DNA of 64,000 nt from positions 62,001 through 126,000 of the forward strand of contig NZ_QVQV01000010.1 of the NCBI RefSeq assembly GCF_003429005.1, read 5' to 3'. This DNA is from Paraburkholderia sp. DHOC27. Its GTDB lineage: Bacteria; Pseudomonadota; Gammaproteobacteria; Burkholderiales; Burkholderiaceae. The translations under genes were made by a program, and so were the position numbers. The notes below the pieces were generated by a model. The model had not been told where the DNA came from and searched no databases. It worked only from the letters and a program-made list of their open reading frames with translations. Within the stretch, counting starts at the first letter, position 1; every line of letters begins with the position of its first letter. Shown piece by piece: positions 55,610 through 64,000 of this stretch.

Positions 55610-56236
55610 TCAGACTTCGGTTTGCTCGGCCATCTCGAGCGCATCATCGACTTCGATCCCGAGATACCGCACGGTACTTTCCAGCTTGGTATGACCCAGA
55701 AGTAACTGAACCGCACGCAGATTGTTGGTTCTGCGATAAATGAGCGAAACCTTGGTCCGACGCATCGTGTGAGTGCCGTAGGCCGCGTCATCGAGTCCAA
55801 TCGATGCAACCCAACGATGAACGATGCGAGCGTACTGACGTGTCGACACATGGGGTGAGGCATGCAGCCGGCTTGGAAAGAGATAGTCGGCAGGTTTAAG
55901 TCCCCGAAGGCAAATCCAGGCCGAGACACTCTGTCTGGTCTGCTCCGTAATTTCGAACTGCACCGGTCGGTGGGTCTTCTGCTGCATGAACGTTGCCCGA
56001 GAGACGACATGGCCTCCGATGCAGATGTCCTGCACCTGAAGCCGCGTCAGATCACAGGCTCGAAGTTTACTGTCGATCGCCATGTTGAACAGCGCAAGTT
56101 CACGGACATTGGACGACAACTCGAGTCGCGTTCGAATGGCCCAGATTTCCCGAAGCTTCAAGGGAGGCTTTTGGCCCGTCAGCTTGCCCTTGTTCCACGG
56201 CGTCCGCCCGGTGCTGGAAGAAATATGCGTTTCCAT
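55610..56236 (-). CDS. Short tyrosine recombinase/integrase (FimB/FimE-sized)
   Basis: 208 residues containing only the catalytic domain: first arginine in SKLRACDLTRL (R59), HTMRRTKVSL (HxxR, near 157), the second histidine in LLGHTKLESTVRYLG (near 183) and the nucleophilic tyrosine in that segment. The N-terminal core-binding domain of phage integrases is missing, as in FimB/FimE invertases. A second, internally deleted copy lies at 61832-61958 in the same orientation. Confidence 0.9.
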   Translation of the reverse strand: METHISSSTGRTPWNKGKLTGQKPPLKLREIWAIRTRLELSSNVRELALFNMAIDSKLRACDLTRLQVQDICIGGHVVSRATFMQQKTHRPVQFEITEQTRQSVSAWICLRGLKPADYLFPSRLHASPHVSTRQYARIVHRWVASIGLDDAAYGTHTMRRTKVSLIYRRTNNLRAVQLLLGHTKLESTVRYLGIEVDDALEMAEQTEV

Positions 56237-56369
56237 TTCAATCTCCTCGTTTAACGAAGGAAGACCAATTTTGCGCCTTTTGGAAATCGCTCTTTCTTAG
56301 CAAAGGGCCTTCGATGTCCGCGAGGCGGACGCTTGTTCAGCACTCAACGAGCAACATCACGTTGAAGCG

Positions 56370-57182
56370 TCAATCCGCAGCGATGGTGCCCGGTTCCGAA
56401 ATCTTCGCCCGTTGCGTCGTTGCCAGTCGCCAGGTACCCCACTGCACGAACATCGCCAGGACTGAGGCCTCGGCGAAGGCCAGGAGTGGGCGCTGATAAG
56501 GCAGAGAGAATGAAAGGAGCAGACAAAATGCCGCAAACGAGAACCTGCCAAGCACCATGCCCCGAAGCAGTGAAATCACGAAGCTGGGTCCATGTGCGCG
56601 GTGTGACGAAACCGACAGAACGATTCCGAGCAGGGGGAATACCGCAAGCAGGCCGCTCCATGCCGCGCCAACCCAGCCGGACACGTAAGTGACCGATAGC
56701 GTCAGGACTGCGCCGGCAATCATTCTGCCGATAAGCTCGGAACGCGTGAGCGGTGCGCCTGCTCCGCTCGTCGAACTGCGTGGCAAGAACGACTGGCCAA
56801 AGCACACAGCAGCGAAAGCGACCGTCGCGGCCCAGAGCGGTGAAGTGGGCAGCATTGACAGGCCGCATGCGGCGATGAACCAGGTGACAAGCGCTATAGC
56901 TAGCGCTACCGACCACGCGTGGGAGCGGCAGGTCCATGCATATGCGAAGTTGAATGCCTCCGACGCGAGGATAGCGGAGAGGGACAGTGTGGCAGCTCGC
57001 GCGCCGAAGCCCGGACCATGCGTGAGGACGAGAATGAACAGGATCGGACCGGCAACCACCGGCAGACCAGCCAGCCACCCAGCAACTGACGGCCCCCACC
57101 ATTTACCCGACATCGATACGACAAGCAGGAACAGCGGAACAAGCGTTAGTTTGAGCGCGAGCATGCCGGAATCGAGCATCAT
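56370..57182 (-). CDS. Multi-spanning membrane protein, unknown function
   Basis: About 270 residues starting at the ATG ending at 57182 (or the next codon, also ATG) with GAAGG ahead; an upstream in-frame start exists but lacks an SD. About nine hydrophobic helices cover the protein, with small-residue-rich patterns (AGWLAGLPVVAGPILFIL). No transporter signature is evident. It follows the orphan binding-protein gene by about 90 bp in the same direction and may be co-transcribed. Confidence 0.7.
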   Translation of the reverse strand: MMLDSGMLALKLTLVPLFLLVVSMSGKWWGPSVAGWLAGLPVVAGPILFILVLTHGPGFGARAATLSLSAILASEAFNFAYAWTCRSHAWSVALAIALVTWFIAACGLSMLPTSPLWAATVAFAAVCFGQSFLPRSSTSGAGAPLTRSELIGRMIAGAVLTLSVTYVSGWVGAAWSGLLAVFPLLGIVLSVSSHRAHGPSFVISLLRGMVLGRFSFAAFCLLLSFSLPYQRPLLAFAEASVLAMFVQWGTWRLATTQRAKISEPGTIAAD

Positions 57183-57269
57183 ACCTTCGTCCGCCATCGC
57201 GGCGTATGGCGTCGTCAAATGGTTGCCATGCAGACACCCGGACCGCAACACCTCGCTGCTCAAACAGTC

Positions 57270-58007
57270 TTATCGCTGGCAGATGATAGCTGGATCAATC
57301 TCGTTGTGTGTCAGACCAAATGTCGCCATGCGGGCGCGGTGCTCTGGTGAGCCAAGATAAAAGCGTAGTTGCCGGTTTACTGCCGCGAGCAGATCGCTGT
57401 TTCGCTTACTGAACGAGAATGCCCCGAGAGGAATGTTTTGCTGTTTGTGGCTGCTTTCGCTCTCGTGCTGGACGGCTTCAAAAACCGAGATACCACCACG
57501 ATTCGCAAGCATGCGATTTCCTAGGGCGGTACTTGCGTATGCGTCGATCTCTCCCGAGCGTAACGCCGCGATCGCGTCGTGCTGATGCTCAAAAACTACT
57601 ATCTGGTCGTCACTGACGCCCGACACTTTCGCCGCATCGTGCTGTACCTGACCAAGGATGATGCCGAGGCGAGCATCCTGGCGTTCCGCAAATGATGCAT
57701 AGCTCATCAGCCCTTTCGGATTGCCAGCCCGAACGAGGAAGCCGTCTCCGATCGCCCAGACGGGCACACTGAACGCGACCCGGGCCGAGCGTTCCGGCGT
57801 GACGAATAGCGGAACGGTCATGTCCCATCGACCACTTTCGACACCTGAAAGCAGTTCACCGAATGTTGTGAGGTGATGCTCTGGTTTGCTCACACCGAGC
57901 GCACGAAGCACCGTGTCGGCCAGTTCGATGTCAGCGCCAGTTGCAGCACCATCGACTTCCGTCCAACCGAATGGTGGTTCGTCGATGTACGCAATCGTTA
58001 CCTTCAT
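57270..58007 (-). CDS. Family 3 solute-binding-type protein lacking a signal peptide
   Basis: 245 residues from the ATG ending at 58007 (GAGG ahead). The fold is that of amino-acid binding proteins: VTIAYIDEPPFGW, GADIELADTVLRALG, WDMTVPLFVTPERSARVAFSVPV, and EIDAYASTALGNRML. The protein starts directly with the first beta strand, with no export signal, and no amino-acid ABC permease or ATPase is nearby. It may be a cytoplasmic ligand-binding protein or have lost its signal sequence. Confidence 0.8.
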   Translation of the reverse strand: MKVTIAYIDEPPFGWTEVDGAATGADIELADTVLRALGVSKPEHHLTTFGELLSGVESGRWDMTVPLFVTPERSARVAFSVPVWAIGDGFLVRAGNPKGLMSYASFAERQDARLGIILGQVQHDAAKVSGVSDDQIVVFEHQHDAIAALRSGEIDAYASTALGNRMLANRGGISVFEAVQHESESSHKQQNIPLGAFSFSKRNSDLLAAVNRQLRFYLGSPEHRARMATFGLTHNEIDPAIICQR

Positions 58008-58273
58008 CACTGTGCCTCGCGAAATGCGGATGAACGCTACCGGTTAGAGACAATTCCCTACGATTTTACCTGGATGCACGAAGGTTGCCTTTTGGACGCA
58101 GGCGACTGACAGCGCGCGACCCATAGCCGTGACCCGTGTAGTAATCCTATCGACGTCGTAACGGATCGTAATATCTTCCCGTCGTTTGCATTACTTTTGC
58201 TGTCAAGGACGTTGCGTCGGAAGCCGTTATAAAAGCAAGCATTTAAAAACCATTCACCCCGGGGAAAAGCAGG

Positions 58274-58819
58274 ATGAAAACGACACTGAAACTCACTCTC
58301 GCGGCGCTCGCGGGCGCGGCAATGATGTCAGGGTGCGCGACCAACGACCAGGGCGTGCTCGTCATCGACCAGGGCAAGGTAACCGCGGTCATCGCCGCGC
58401 TCAACCCGCCGCCGCCCCCGCCGTCGCCGGTGGTTGTGGTCGAAGAGGGCTATCAGCCGGTGCCGACCGACGTCTACGTCGCGACCGTGGTCGACTCCGA
58501 TGTCGTGATGTACCACGGGGACACGTACATCTGGGTCGTCAAGGATGGCGTGCGGCACCGCCAGTTCTACGCCCACGGCGATCATCGCGAAGACGTGTTC
58601 CACCGCCGGGACGAATTGCATCATGTGATGGAAGCGCACGGTGGCCGCTTGCCGGATCACGCGATCATGGCGCAGCATGGCCCCGAGCACCCTGGTGCCG
58701 GAATGCCCGGTCACCCTGGCCCGGCTGGCGCTCCGATTGCCCACGCAGCTGTTCCTCCCCGTCCGGCACCGGCTCCTGCTGCAAAGCCAGTGGCGGCCAA
58801 GGAAACGAAAAAGTCGTAA
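58274..58819 (+). CDS. Proline/histidine-rich lipoprotein
   Basis: 181 residues. The lipoprotein signal is MKTTLKLTLAALAGAAMMSGCAT, with the lipid cysteine at 21. A NPPPPPPSPVVVVEEGY stretch, a compact central domain (PTDVYVATVVDSDVVMYHGDTYIWVV) and a His-rich segment (HGDHREDVFHRRDELHHVMEAHGG) follow, then an Ala/Pro-rich tail. The histidines could bind metal. A strong terminator follows directly, so the gene is monocistronic. Confidence 0.8.
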   Translation: MKTTLKLTLAALAGAAMMSGCATNDQGVLVIDQGKVTAVIAALNPPPPPPSPVVVVEEGYQPVPTDVYVATVVDSDVVMYHGDTYIWVVKDGVRHRQFYAHGDHREDVFHRRDELHHVMEAHGGRLPDHAIMAQHGPEHPGAGMPGHPGPAGAPIAHAAVPPRPAPAPAAKPVAAKETKKS

Positions 58820-58843
58820 TACCGCTTTCGCTGCACGTTGCTC

Positions 58844-58886
58844 GGCGCGCCCAACTCACCGGTTGGGCGCGCCGTTTTCGTTTTTG
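58844..58886 (+). terminator. Rho-independent terminator of the lipoprotein gene
   Basis: A perfect 12-bp stem GGCGCGCCCAAC/GTTGGGCGCGCC (58844-58855 and 58862-58873) with a 6-base loop, then GTTTTCGTTTTT. Confidence 0.92.
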
Positions 58887-59403
58887 CGTCGGTAGCCAAA
58901 ATACTTTAGACCATAGATGTTCTCAGGCAGCCGCAGTTAAATCGCGAACGTCCGTCGTGGCTAATGAAGATGCGAGCCAGACCAAGTGCACCCGATAACT
59001 GGCGGCAACGCCAACATACGCAGTTCTCCCGTGTCGATATTGTTGTAAGCGACTGTTCCCCACTGTGTCTCGGCATCCGTTGCCTTGCCAAAAGTCGCGA
59101 CCGCTATCTGTCGACGATCCATAGGCCGCTGTCGATCGTCCGCAACTGACCGAACCCGCACCCACATCCACGCGCGGAGCTCAAGGACTGCGCATCGGCA
59201 GTGGCCGGACCCGTTGAAGACATTCCCTCGCGGCCCCGATTGCAAGTTGTCCAGCAGGCATGCAACGTTCACTAACGAACCTCCTCTGGGCATCCGCGTT
59301 CGTCGCCCAGACCGGAGAAGCCGGATAGCCGATCCGAAGTGTCCCGTCTATGCGACCCCGTTCGTATTTCTCCCCTTCCAATCGGCGGACGAAGCGTACG
59401 TGC
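58887..59403. other. Gene-poor stretch
   Basis: Two overlapping minus-strand frames (58923-59171 and 58961-59293) are open but have no recognisable family, no SD and mixed composition. I see no RNA gene. It may hold a degraded gene upstream of the lipoprotein terminator. Confidence 0.3.
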
Positions 59404-59958
59404 TCAATGACTCTGTCTCGCCGCTCTAGACGTGTCAGCTGTCTGTAGCCCATGGCGTCGGAGGACAATAGAAACCACAAACCACAACTGGTTATTTACC
59501 TGCTGCGATAGAGTTGCCACGTAGTTCGTCGTACTGCTATTTCGCATCGCAATTCCCCATCTTTGCATGACGGGATCTTGCATTATCGTTATCAGGTGTC
59601 TGAGTTCATCATCCAAGAAACTCGCGTCTTCTATAAAGTGTCTTGTTAGCAGAGCCTGCTCTCCATATCCTGGCTTTATTTCGTTTGAGATAACGTCATT
59701 GACGTCAGCGCGGACAGACGTCCACGTGTCTTCCGAAACCCCGGGATTGAACTTTGTTGACGCATCAATCAGATAACCAGCCGTAGTCTTTTCCAAAGTG
59801 GCAGGATCTCCGTGTTCGGTCAACGCAACTACTCGATCGATCAAGGCTTCGGTCGCCGCATTAGTTTGTACGGATGCGTCTACGGATCCGCTGAGGAAGA
59901 CGAGGAGTAGCGAAGCCATAGCTCCCCGCGCTTGCAGAGACATAAAATGATTTTTCAT
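59404..59958 (-). CDS. Exported protein, unknown function
   Basis: 184 residues from the ATG ending at 59958. A signal peptide (MKNHFMSLQARGAMASLLLVFLSGSVDAS) precedes a helical body with repeated TEALIDRVVALTEHG and NEIKPGYGEQALLTRHF motifs; it resembles short periplasmic DUF2059-like proteins, but weakly. It lies 50 bp after the lipoprotein gene at 60010-60591 in the same direction. Confidence 0.65.
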   Translation of the reverse strand: MKNHFMSLQARGAMASLLLVFLSGSVDASVQTNAATEALIDRVVALTEHGDPATLEKTTAGYLIDASTKFNPGVSEDTWTSVRADVNDVISNEIKPGYGEQALLTRHFIEDASFLDDELRHLITIMQDPVMQRWGIAMRNSSTTNYVATLSQQVNNQLWFVVSIVLRRHGLQTADTSRAARQSH

Positions 59959-60009
59959 CAAATTCCGACAACACATCCGCCCCGTTCCGGACTGCCTGAC
60001 TTCGAGTGA

Positions 60010-60591
60010 TCAGTTCGCCAACTTAAACTGGATGACCGGACGTTGGGCGATGTCCCCGATTTTCCATTCATATGCCTTGTTGAAGATACCAGGGGTGCTC
60101 GTTGCATTTTGGGAGATCACTTGAGCGCCCGAGGGCAGTGTGATGTCCACGGTGCCGTCAACCCTGATGTCCAACTGGCGCAATTGCTCAATGTCTTTGG
60201 CGCCAAGCGGAGCTGAAGTCATGGTGATGACGCCATTCGGCGCTCGGGACGTACGAAAGAGATCCAATGTGTTGCTGGAGGTCATGCCAATTTTCATTTT
60301 TTGGCGTATGTCCACGTTGTAGCGGCCGTCGCCGGCATACGTGTACGTCTCACCCGGCTTCGTAGCCTTCACCGCCTCCTCTTTAAGGCTTGCATCATCC
60401 CGTGCCGAGAGTGGGCCTTTCTGTTTGATTTGCATCGCTGCTAGCGCAAAGACTGCAGTTCCTTTGTAAGTATAGTTGTATGTCCCGTCGCTCTGAATAT
60501 CGGCAGTCGCTGAGAACTTCTCAGGAATCAAGCAGGCTGCCAACAGGCAGCACATCGTCGCACCGATACCGGCTTTAATTCTTCCGTTCAT
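60010..60591 (-). CDS. Lipoprotein, unknown function
   Basis: 193 residues with a textbook lipobox: MNGRIKAGIGATMCCLLAAC, lipid cysteine at 20. The mature protein is beta-rich (SATADIQSDGTYNYTYKGTAVF, then repeated VDITL, VITMTSA strands). SD GGGG lies before the ATG. It probably sits in the outer or inner membrane facing the periplasm and forms an operon with the downstream exported protein. Confidence 0.75.
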   Translation of the reverse strand: MNGRIKAGIGATMCCLLAACLIPEKFSATADIQSDGTYNYTYKGTAVFALAAMQIKQKGPLSARDDASLKEEAVKATKPGETYTYAGDGRYNVDIRQKMKIGMTSSNTLDLFRTSRAPNGVITMTSAPLGAKDIEQLRQLDIRVDGTVDITLPSGAQVISQNATSTPGIFNKAYEWKIGDIAQRPVIQFKLAN

Positions 60592-61019
60592 GTGTGCCCC
60601 GTAGTCGTCTTGGTTTTTTAAGTATTTGAGCGAGCACCCGAAGGGTCATCGCAACTGGCTTTTTCGAATGTCTGACGCAATGCTTCGTCGCCGACGGCTT
60701 ATCGAGTCGATAGTGATCTCGACCAGAACATACGTTCTCGGTTTTTTGCGCCGACTGTTTGTTATCAGACTTCGAGTTCGAAACTACTACCTTGGCGCGC
60801 ACTGGTCTTTCTCGTCGTCAAGGTAAAAGTGTCGCTTCGTTTATCGGCGCCGGCCATGTTTTCTTGAGGGTGGCATCTTCACAGTAACGCCACATTCGAC
60901 TGACTGACAGTCACGTACCGACCCGTATGTGACGTTCAACTTTCTACGAAGCGGACGTTTAGGAACCGAGCATGAGCCGTCAGCACAGTTACTGCGAAAT
61001 GGCAGGAAGACCTCAATCC
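60592..61019. other. Gene-free spacer
   Basis: No gene is supported on either strand. It is somewhat AT-richer than coding regions and should include the promoter of the lipoprotein gene. Confidence 0.35.
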
Positions 61020-61682
61020 TTAAAGAGGCGTAGGACGAATCGCTTCAGAATCATATCGATGAACCTGTCCAAATAACTCGATTTCATTGCCGTCAATGAT
61101 GATCCCCGAACCGTCGCGACACGCGTAGAGATTTGGGATGGTAGAAGACAATTTCGACTGATCTCGGGTAACGCTTTCAGGCATGAAGTGCGGCCAAAAG
61201 TGGAAATCAACGAGGCCGAGTCCTACGTCATCCATCGACTGTTCGTCCCGAACATCGCCGCACAGCAATGCTGAATTCACGCTTGGTGTCATCAAGATAG
61301 CGCCCGCGCTTACACCGATCAGCACTCCTCCTTCGGATACGTACCGTGTCAGGAGCGGCAGGACGTTACGTCGCTGAAGCCACGACAGGAATGAGAATGT
61401 ATTCCCGCCAGAGAGATGAATCGCATCGCACGACAGCAGGGTCGACCATTCTGCTTCTGATGTGTCTTGACTTGGGTCCACGTACACTAACAAATTCGCG
61501 CCAATCGCGGCGTAGTAGTCCGCTTTACGCCGGAAGTAAATGCGCTCTGGGTCGCCTGCCGCAGGGATATATCCAATCTTCGGCTGCGGTCGTCCGATCA
61601 GCCGTAGAAGACGCGCATCCATTTCTTCATTGGCTGGAAAGTCTTGATCACTATATAACGCTAGTTTTCGATGAGCGGACAT
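61020..61682 (-). CDS. Peptidase S51 family protein (peptidase E-like)
   Basis: 220 residues. The catalytic serine lies in the strand-elbow GVSAGAILM (near 128), the glycine-rich LSGGNTFSFL precedes it, and FWPHFMPES supplies the histidine. Peptidase E cleaves N-terminal Asp dipeptides; cyanophycinases also belong here. The length and motifs fit the intracellular dipeptidase/dinB-adjacent group rather than cyanophycinase. Confidence 0.87.
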   Translation of the reverse strand: MSAHRKLALYSDQDFPANEEMDARLLRLIGRPQPKIGYIPAAGDPERIYFRRKADYYAAIGANLLVYVDPSQDTSEAEWSTLLSCDAIHLSGGNTFSFLSWLQRRNVLPLLTRYVSEGGVLIGVSAGAILMTPSVNSALLCGDVRDEQSMDDVGLGLVDFHFWPHFMPESVTRDQSKLSSTIPNLYACRDGSGIIIDGNEIELFGQVHRYDSEAIRPTPL

Positions 61683-61831
61683 GCGACTCTCAAATTCATT
61701 TTGAGCTGGTTAGATCTACCGGACACGCGGCGCGCTTACGAGACTGGGAATTGTCGCCCAATCCGACGTCTCAGTCGAACGTCGCTTGATGGCCGGACAG
61801 CGTCAGATGGCTGCCCGGCGTTTCCGCTTCA

Positions 61832-61958
61832 CACGTCGGTTTGTTCCGCCATTTCAAGTGCATCGTCGACCTTGATGCCGAGATACCGTACCGTGCTTTC
61901 CAGCTTCGTGTGCCCGACACGGAACACGCCGAGCGCGGCCAACATTTATCGCTTCCAT
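61832..61958 (-). pseudogene. Integrase remnant with internal deletion
   Basis: Bases 61832-61920 match the last ~90 bp of the integrase gene at 55610-56236 (encoding HTKLESTVRYLGI.VDDALEMAEQT.V), and the start region (ATG ending at 61958 plus the upstream CTCCT...ACGGAAGGAGAACCAG stretch) matches the sequence around 56236. The ~500 bp between are missing and the two ends are out of frame. It is a deleted second copy in the same orientation. Confidence 0.75.
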
Positions 61959-62154
61959 GACTGTTCTCCTTTCAACGGAAGGAGAACCAGTCTGTGCCAA
62001 TCGCCGGCGGGCGATGCTCGACCCACAAGGGGCAATCGCACCGCCCCAAGCCGATTGCGAATTGATCGCTCGCGGTGTGGCGATGCCATATGAGCGGGGC
62101 GGCGGTGATAACGGCTGAGTCCGAGGTAGGTTTGCTCAAAGAGGCATCCAGATG

Positions 62155-63057
62155 TCATGCGCTTGAATCCGGATTCCACTCCCTTGCGAACGCTATCAGC
62201 GCGCGCAAGCTGCTCGACCTGTTTCGGCGGTTCGCAAAGTACAGGCTGGGCCTGTTGTAGACAGGCACCCACTTCTCAAGCAATTTCTGCAGTGATTCGT
62301 TGGCGATGTCTGCGGCAACGTGCCAGTCATTGACGAACGCAATGCCAATGCCACTGAGAACCGCATCCCGCGCCATATTTCCTGAGTTCACTGTCAAGCG
62401 ACCCTTTGGTTCGATGCGGATCTTTTTGTTCCGGAATGCGAAGTCCCATGTGTCAATTGTGCCGTCGGTCAGCCTGCAGCGAATGCATTCGTGATGAAGC
62501 AGGTCGTCAGGCGTTTTCGGGGCGGAGTGTCGCAGAAGGTATTCGGGCGTTGCTACGACGGCACCCCGTTGAGGGCGCCCAAACGGAACCGCAATCATGT
62601 CCTTTGGGACGCTCGCGGGATATCTGATACCCACATCGAAGCCTTCCGACACAATGTCTACGATACGGTCCTCAGCCTTTAGCTCTAGCTCAATGTCGGG
62701 ATAACGCGCCATAAACGAGAGAAACATCGGCATGGACTGGCGCGCAAACCCGGTGCTCGCACTCACGCGAATTCGCCCGGAAGGCGAATCTCCCTGCGAT
62801 CCCGCACGCTCGGTCGCGTCTCGAATGACCGAGACCGCTGGTGCGATGGCTTCCACGAACTGCCGCCCGGCGTCGGTCAGAGAGACGCTTCTGGTAGTGC
62901 GGTGAAACAGTTGTACTCCGATGCGCGACTCTGATGCGGCGATCATCTGGCTTAACGCCGATGTCGAAATTTCAAGTTCGGCCGCCGAAGACCGAAAGCT
63001 ACGGTATCGGGCGACCATTAATATCGCCTCCAGATCCGTCAATCCGCTCTTTCTCAT
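62155..63057 (-). CDS. LysR-family transcriptional regulator
   Basis: 300 residues from the second of two adjacent ATGs, both after ACAGG. The HTH is LEAILMVARYRSFRSSAAELEISTSALSQMI, the linker RIGVQLFHRTTRSVSLTDAGRQF, and a LysR substrate domain follows. The group is that of CrgA/DsdC-like regulators common in Burkholderia. The divergent gene at 63156 has a strong SD and may be its target, but no metabolic neighbour helps to name a ligand. Confidence 0.9.
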   Translation of the reverse strand: MRKSGLTDLEAILMVARYRSFRSSAAELEISTSALSQMIAASESRIGVQLFHRTTRSVSLTDAGRQFVEAIAPAVSVIRDATERAGSQGDSPSGRIRVSASTGFARQSMPMFLSFMARYPDIELELKAEDRIVDIVSEGFDVGIRYPASVPKDMIAVPFGRPQRGAVVATPEYLLRHSAPKTPDDLLHHECIRCRLTDGTIDTWDFAFRNKKIRIEPKGRLTVNSGNMARDAVLSGIGIAFVNDWHVAADIANESLQKLLEKWVPVYNRPSLYFANRRNRSSSLRALIAFAREWNPDSSA

Positions 63058-63155
63058 CATCCTGTTTTACTTAATGATTCGTCCGCAATTATCCACCTAG
63101 TTGAATCCTCGCCGTCACTTTATTCTTCGACTCTTGTCCCGACTGAGGAGGAGCG

Positions 63156-63716
63156 GTGATTAAACAAGGCGACCGGCCACGCATGGAAGCTCGACGTTCG
63201 TCCGGAATCGGTGAGATCGTGACGAAGCATCGGGCGCCCCCTTCTGAAAGCGGTGGCTCTACTGGATCAGCATATCAAGCCGCGTCAAGCAAGATGCTCG
63301 CCGCAATCTCACTTGGCTGGCGTCCGTTTCGGATGATAGAGCGCACGGCGAGCATCAATGAAACTTGGGCTTCCCATGAAGACCCCGGTAATACCGAAGC
63401 ATCTTGGACACAACTTGGCCAATCGCAGAGGATGGGCGCCGATCTGGAAGGACAGCGCATTGTGTGGCGGCTGACGTTTCTATCTCGACCTCGATGGCTG
63501 AGTAGATGTGAGCGCAGTGCCGGAGTGGGTTTTCGGAAGCTAGCCGCCCTATTTTTTGTCATCGGTGTTGCGGCAGGATCCTTACTGACGCATCTTGCCG
63601 AAAAGCAGCCGGGCAAGCCATCTATAGTCGTCGTGCATGAACCGCTCACCGCTACACCGCAGAAGCGCGGGCTACAGGTTTTGCCACGCTCCGCCGACTC
63701 GTATCCGAATATGTGA
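63156..63716 (+). CDS. Hypothetical protein with one membrane segment
   Basis: 186 residues from a GTG start with a strong SD (GAGGAGGAGCG). The first ~130 residues are polar and of low complexity; a single hydrophobic helix LAALFFVIGVAAGSLLTHL (about 130-148) follows, then a short polar tail. It is unrecognised. It is divergent from the LysR gene. Confidence 0.5.
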   Translation: MIKQGDRPRMEARRSSGIGEIVTKHRAPPSESGGSTGSAYQAASSKMLAAISLGWRPFRMIERTASINETWASHEDPGNTEASWTQLGQSQRMGADLEGQRIVWRLTFLSRPRWLSRCERSAGVGFRKLAALFFVIGVAAGSLLTHLAEKQPGKPSIVVVHEPLTATPQKRGLQVLPRSADSYPNM

Positions 63717-64000
63717 CCGCATTGCCGGGCACCGTAACATGCACATGGCGAGTCCGGGATGTTGATGTGGATACATGCGGATTGCTAACCGTTGCGGCTT
63801 GAAGTTGAGGTCTGTTCCTGGCCCACGGTTGCCGGACACTGTGGACCATTACCGAGCTAGGATCGACGTTTGAATGTCTGAGATATCTTGCGCTCGAATG
63901 GCAGCTTCTGGCCGATTAGACGCGTTCGTTGCCCGCCCCGGTTCCGCCGTGAACGGTCGGCCGATGACCGCTTCGCATCTGCTCATCTGATCGAGCGACG
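63717..64000. repeat. Intergenic end region with dispersed repeat
   Basis: There is no gene to the window edge. 63829-63855 matches 2335-2361, and nearby words such as GAACGGTCGGCCGATGACCG suggest a repeated intergenic element. Confidence 0.35.

Noticed and set aside
58923..59293. Two overlapping minus-strand ORFs that hint at an outer-membrane-like protein
   Set aside because: No signal peptide, no motif and competing frames; not enough to call even a pseudogene.

Overview
The window looks like part of a secondary replicon or accessory-rich chromosome region of a Burkholderiaceae bacterium, probably Paraburkholderia or a close relative. This rests on high GC, the gene families present, the small Burkholderia-type hypothetical genes, and several solute-uptake operons of the kind soil betaproteobacteria carry. 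It is an inference from gene content, with no marker gene to confirm it. I found no rRNA, tRNA or CRISPR array.

Layout. 1-2.2 kb: the end of an anaerobic sulfatase maturase and a decayed secreted 2H phosphoesterase. 2.5-13.9 kb: a GntR-controlled sugar or polyol module. On the minus strand it holds a regulator, a complete MalEFGK-type ABC importer, an MDR dehydrogenase, an FGGY kinase, a DhaKL kinase and a triosephosphate-isomerase homologue; a DhnA/LsrF-type aldolase is divergent. Two identical 18-bp inverted operator elements sit between the divergent genes. 14.3-29.9 kb: a LacI-type regulator and a divergent 12-gene operon with three TTGGAACG(T/A)TCCAA operators. The operon encodes a Gfo/Idh/MocA dehydrogenase, CoA-transferase, enoyl-CoA hydratase, aldehyde dehydrogenase, ABC importer, SDR, GMC oxidoreductase, a DUF993 TIM-barrel protein and an MFS permease. 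This combination of sugar oxidation, aldolase-like chemistry and acyl-CoA chemistry is my best candidate for an undescribed catabolic pathway.

30.2-40.8 kb: signalling and stress genes. They include a 1261-residue CheB-CheR-PAS-histidine kinase-receiver protein, a second hybrid kinase, a free receiver, a catalase-family protein, and fragments of broken genes. 41.3-45.5 kb: a compact arsenic operon, arsR-arsI-arsC-acr3-arsC2-arsH-arsN2.

45.8-64 kb: a mosaic accessory region. It contains small hypothetical genes, an ABC-F ATPase, a frameshifted SRAP protein, a rhomboid protease, and a tightly coupled module of serine recombinase, small protein and RepB-C-like protein (52.0-54.6 kb). It also holds a tyrosine integrase and an internally deleted copy of it 6 kb away, lipoproteins, an S51 peptidase and a LysR regulator. 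Several genes here and elsewhere are disrupted (2H phosphoesterase, alpha/beta hydrolase, SRAP, flavoprotein fragment, integrase copy), which fits a region undergoing gene turnover.
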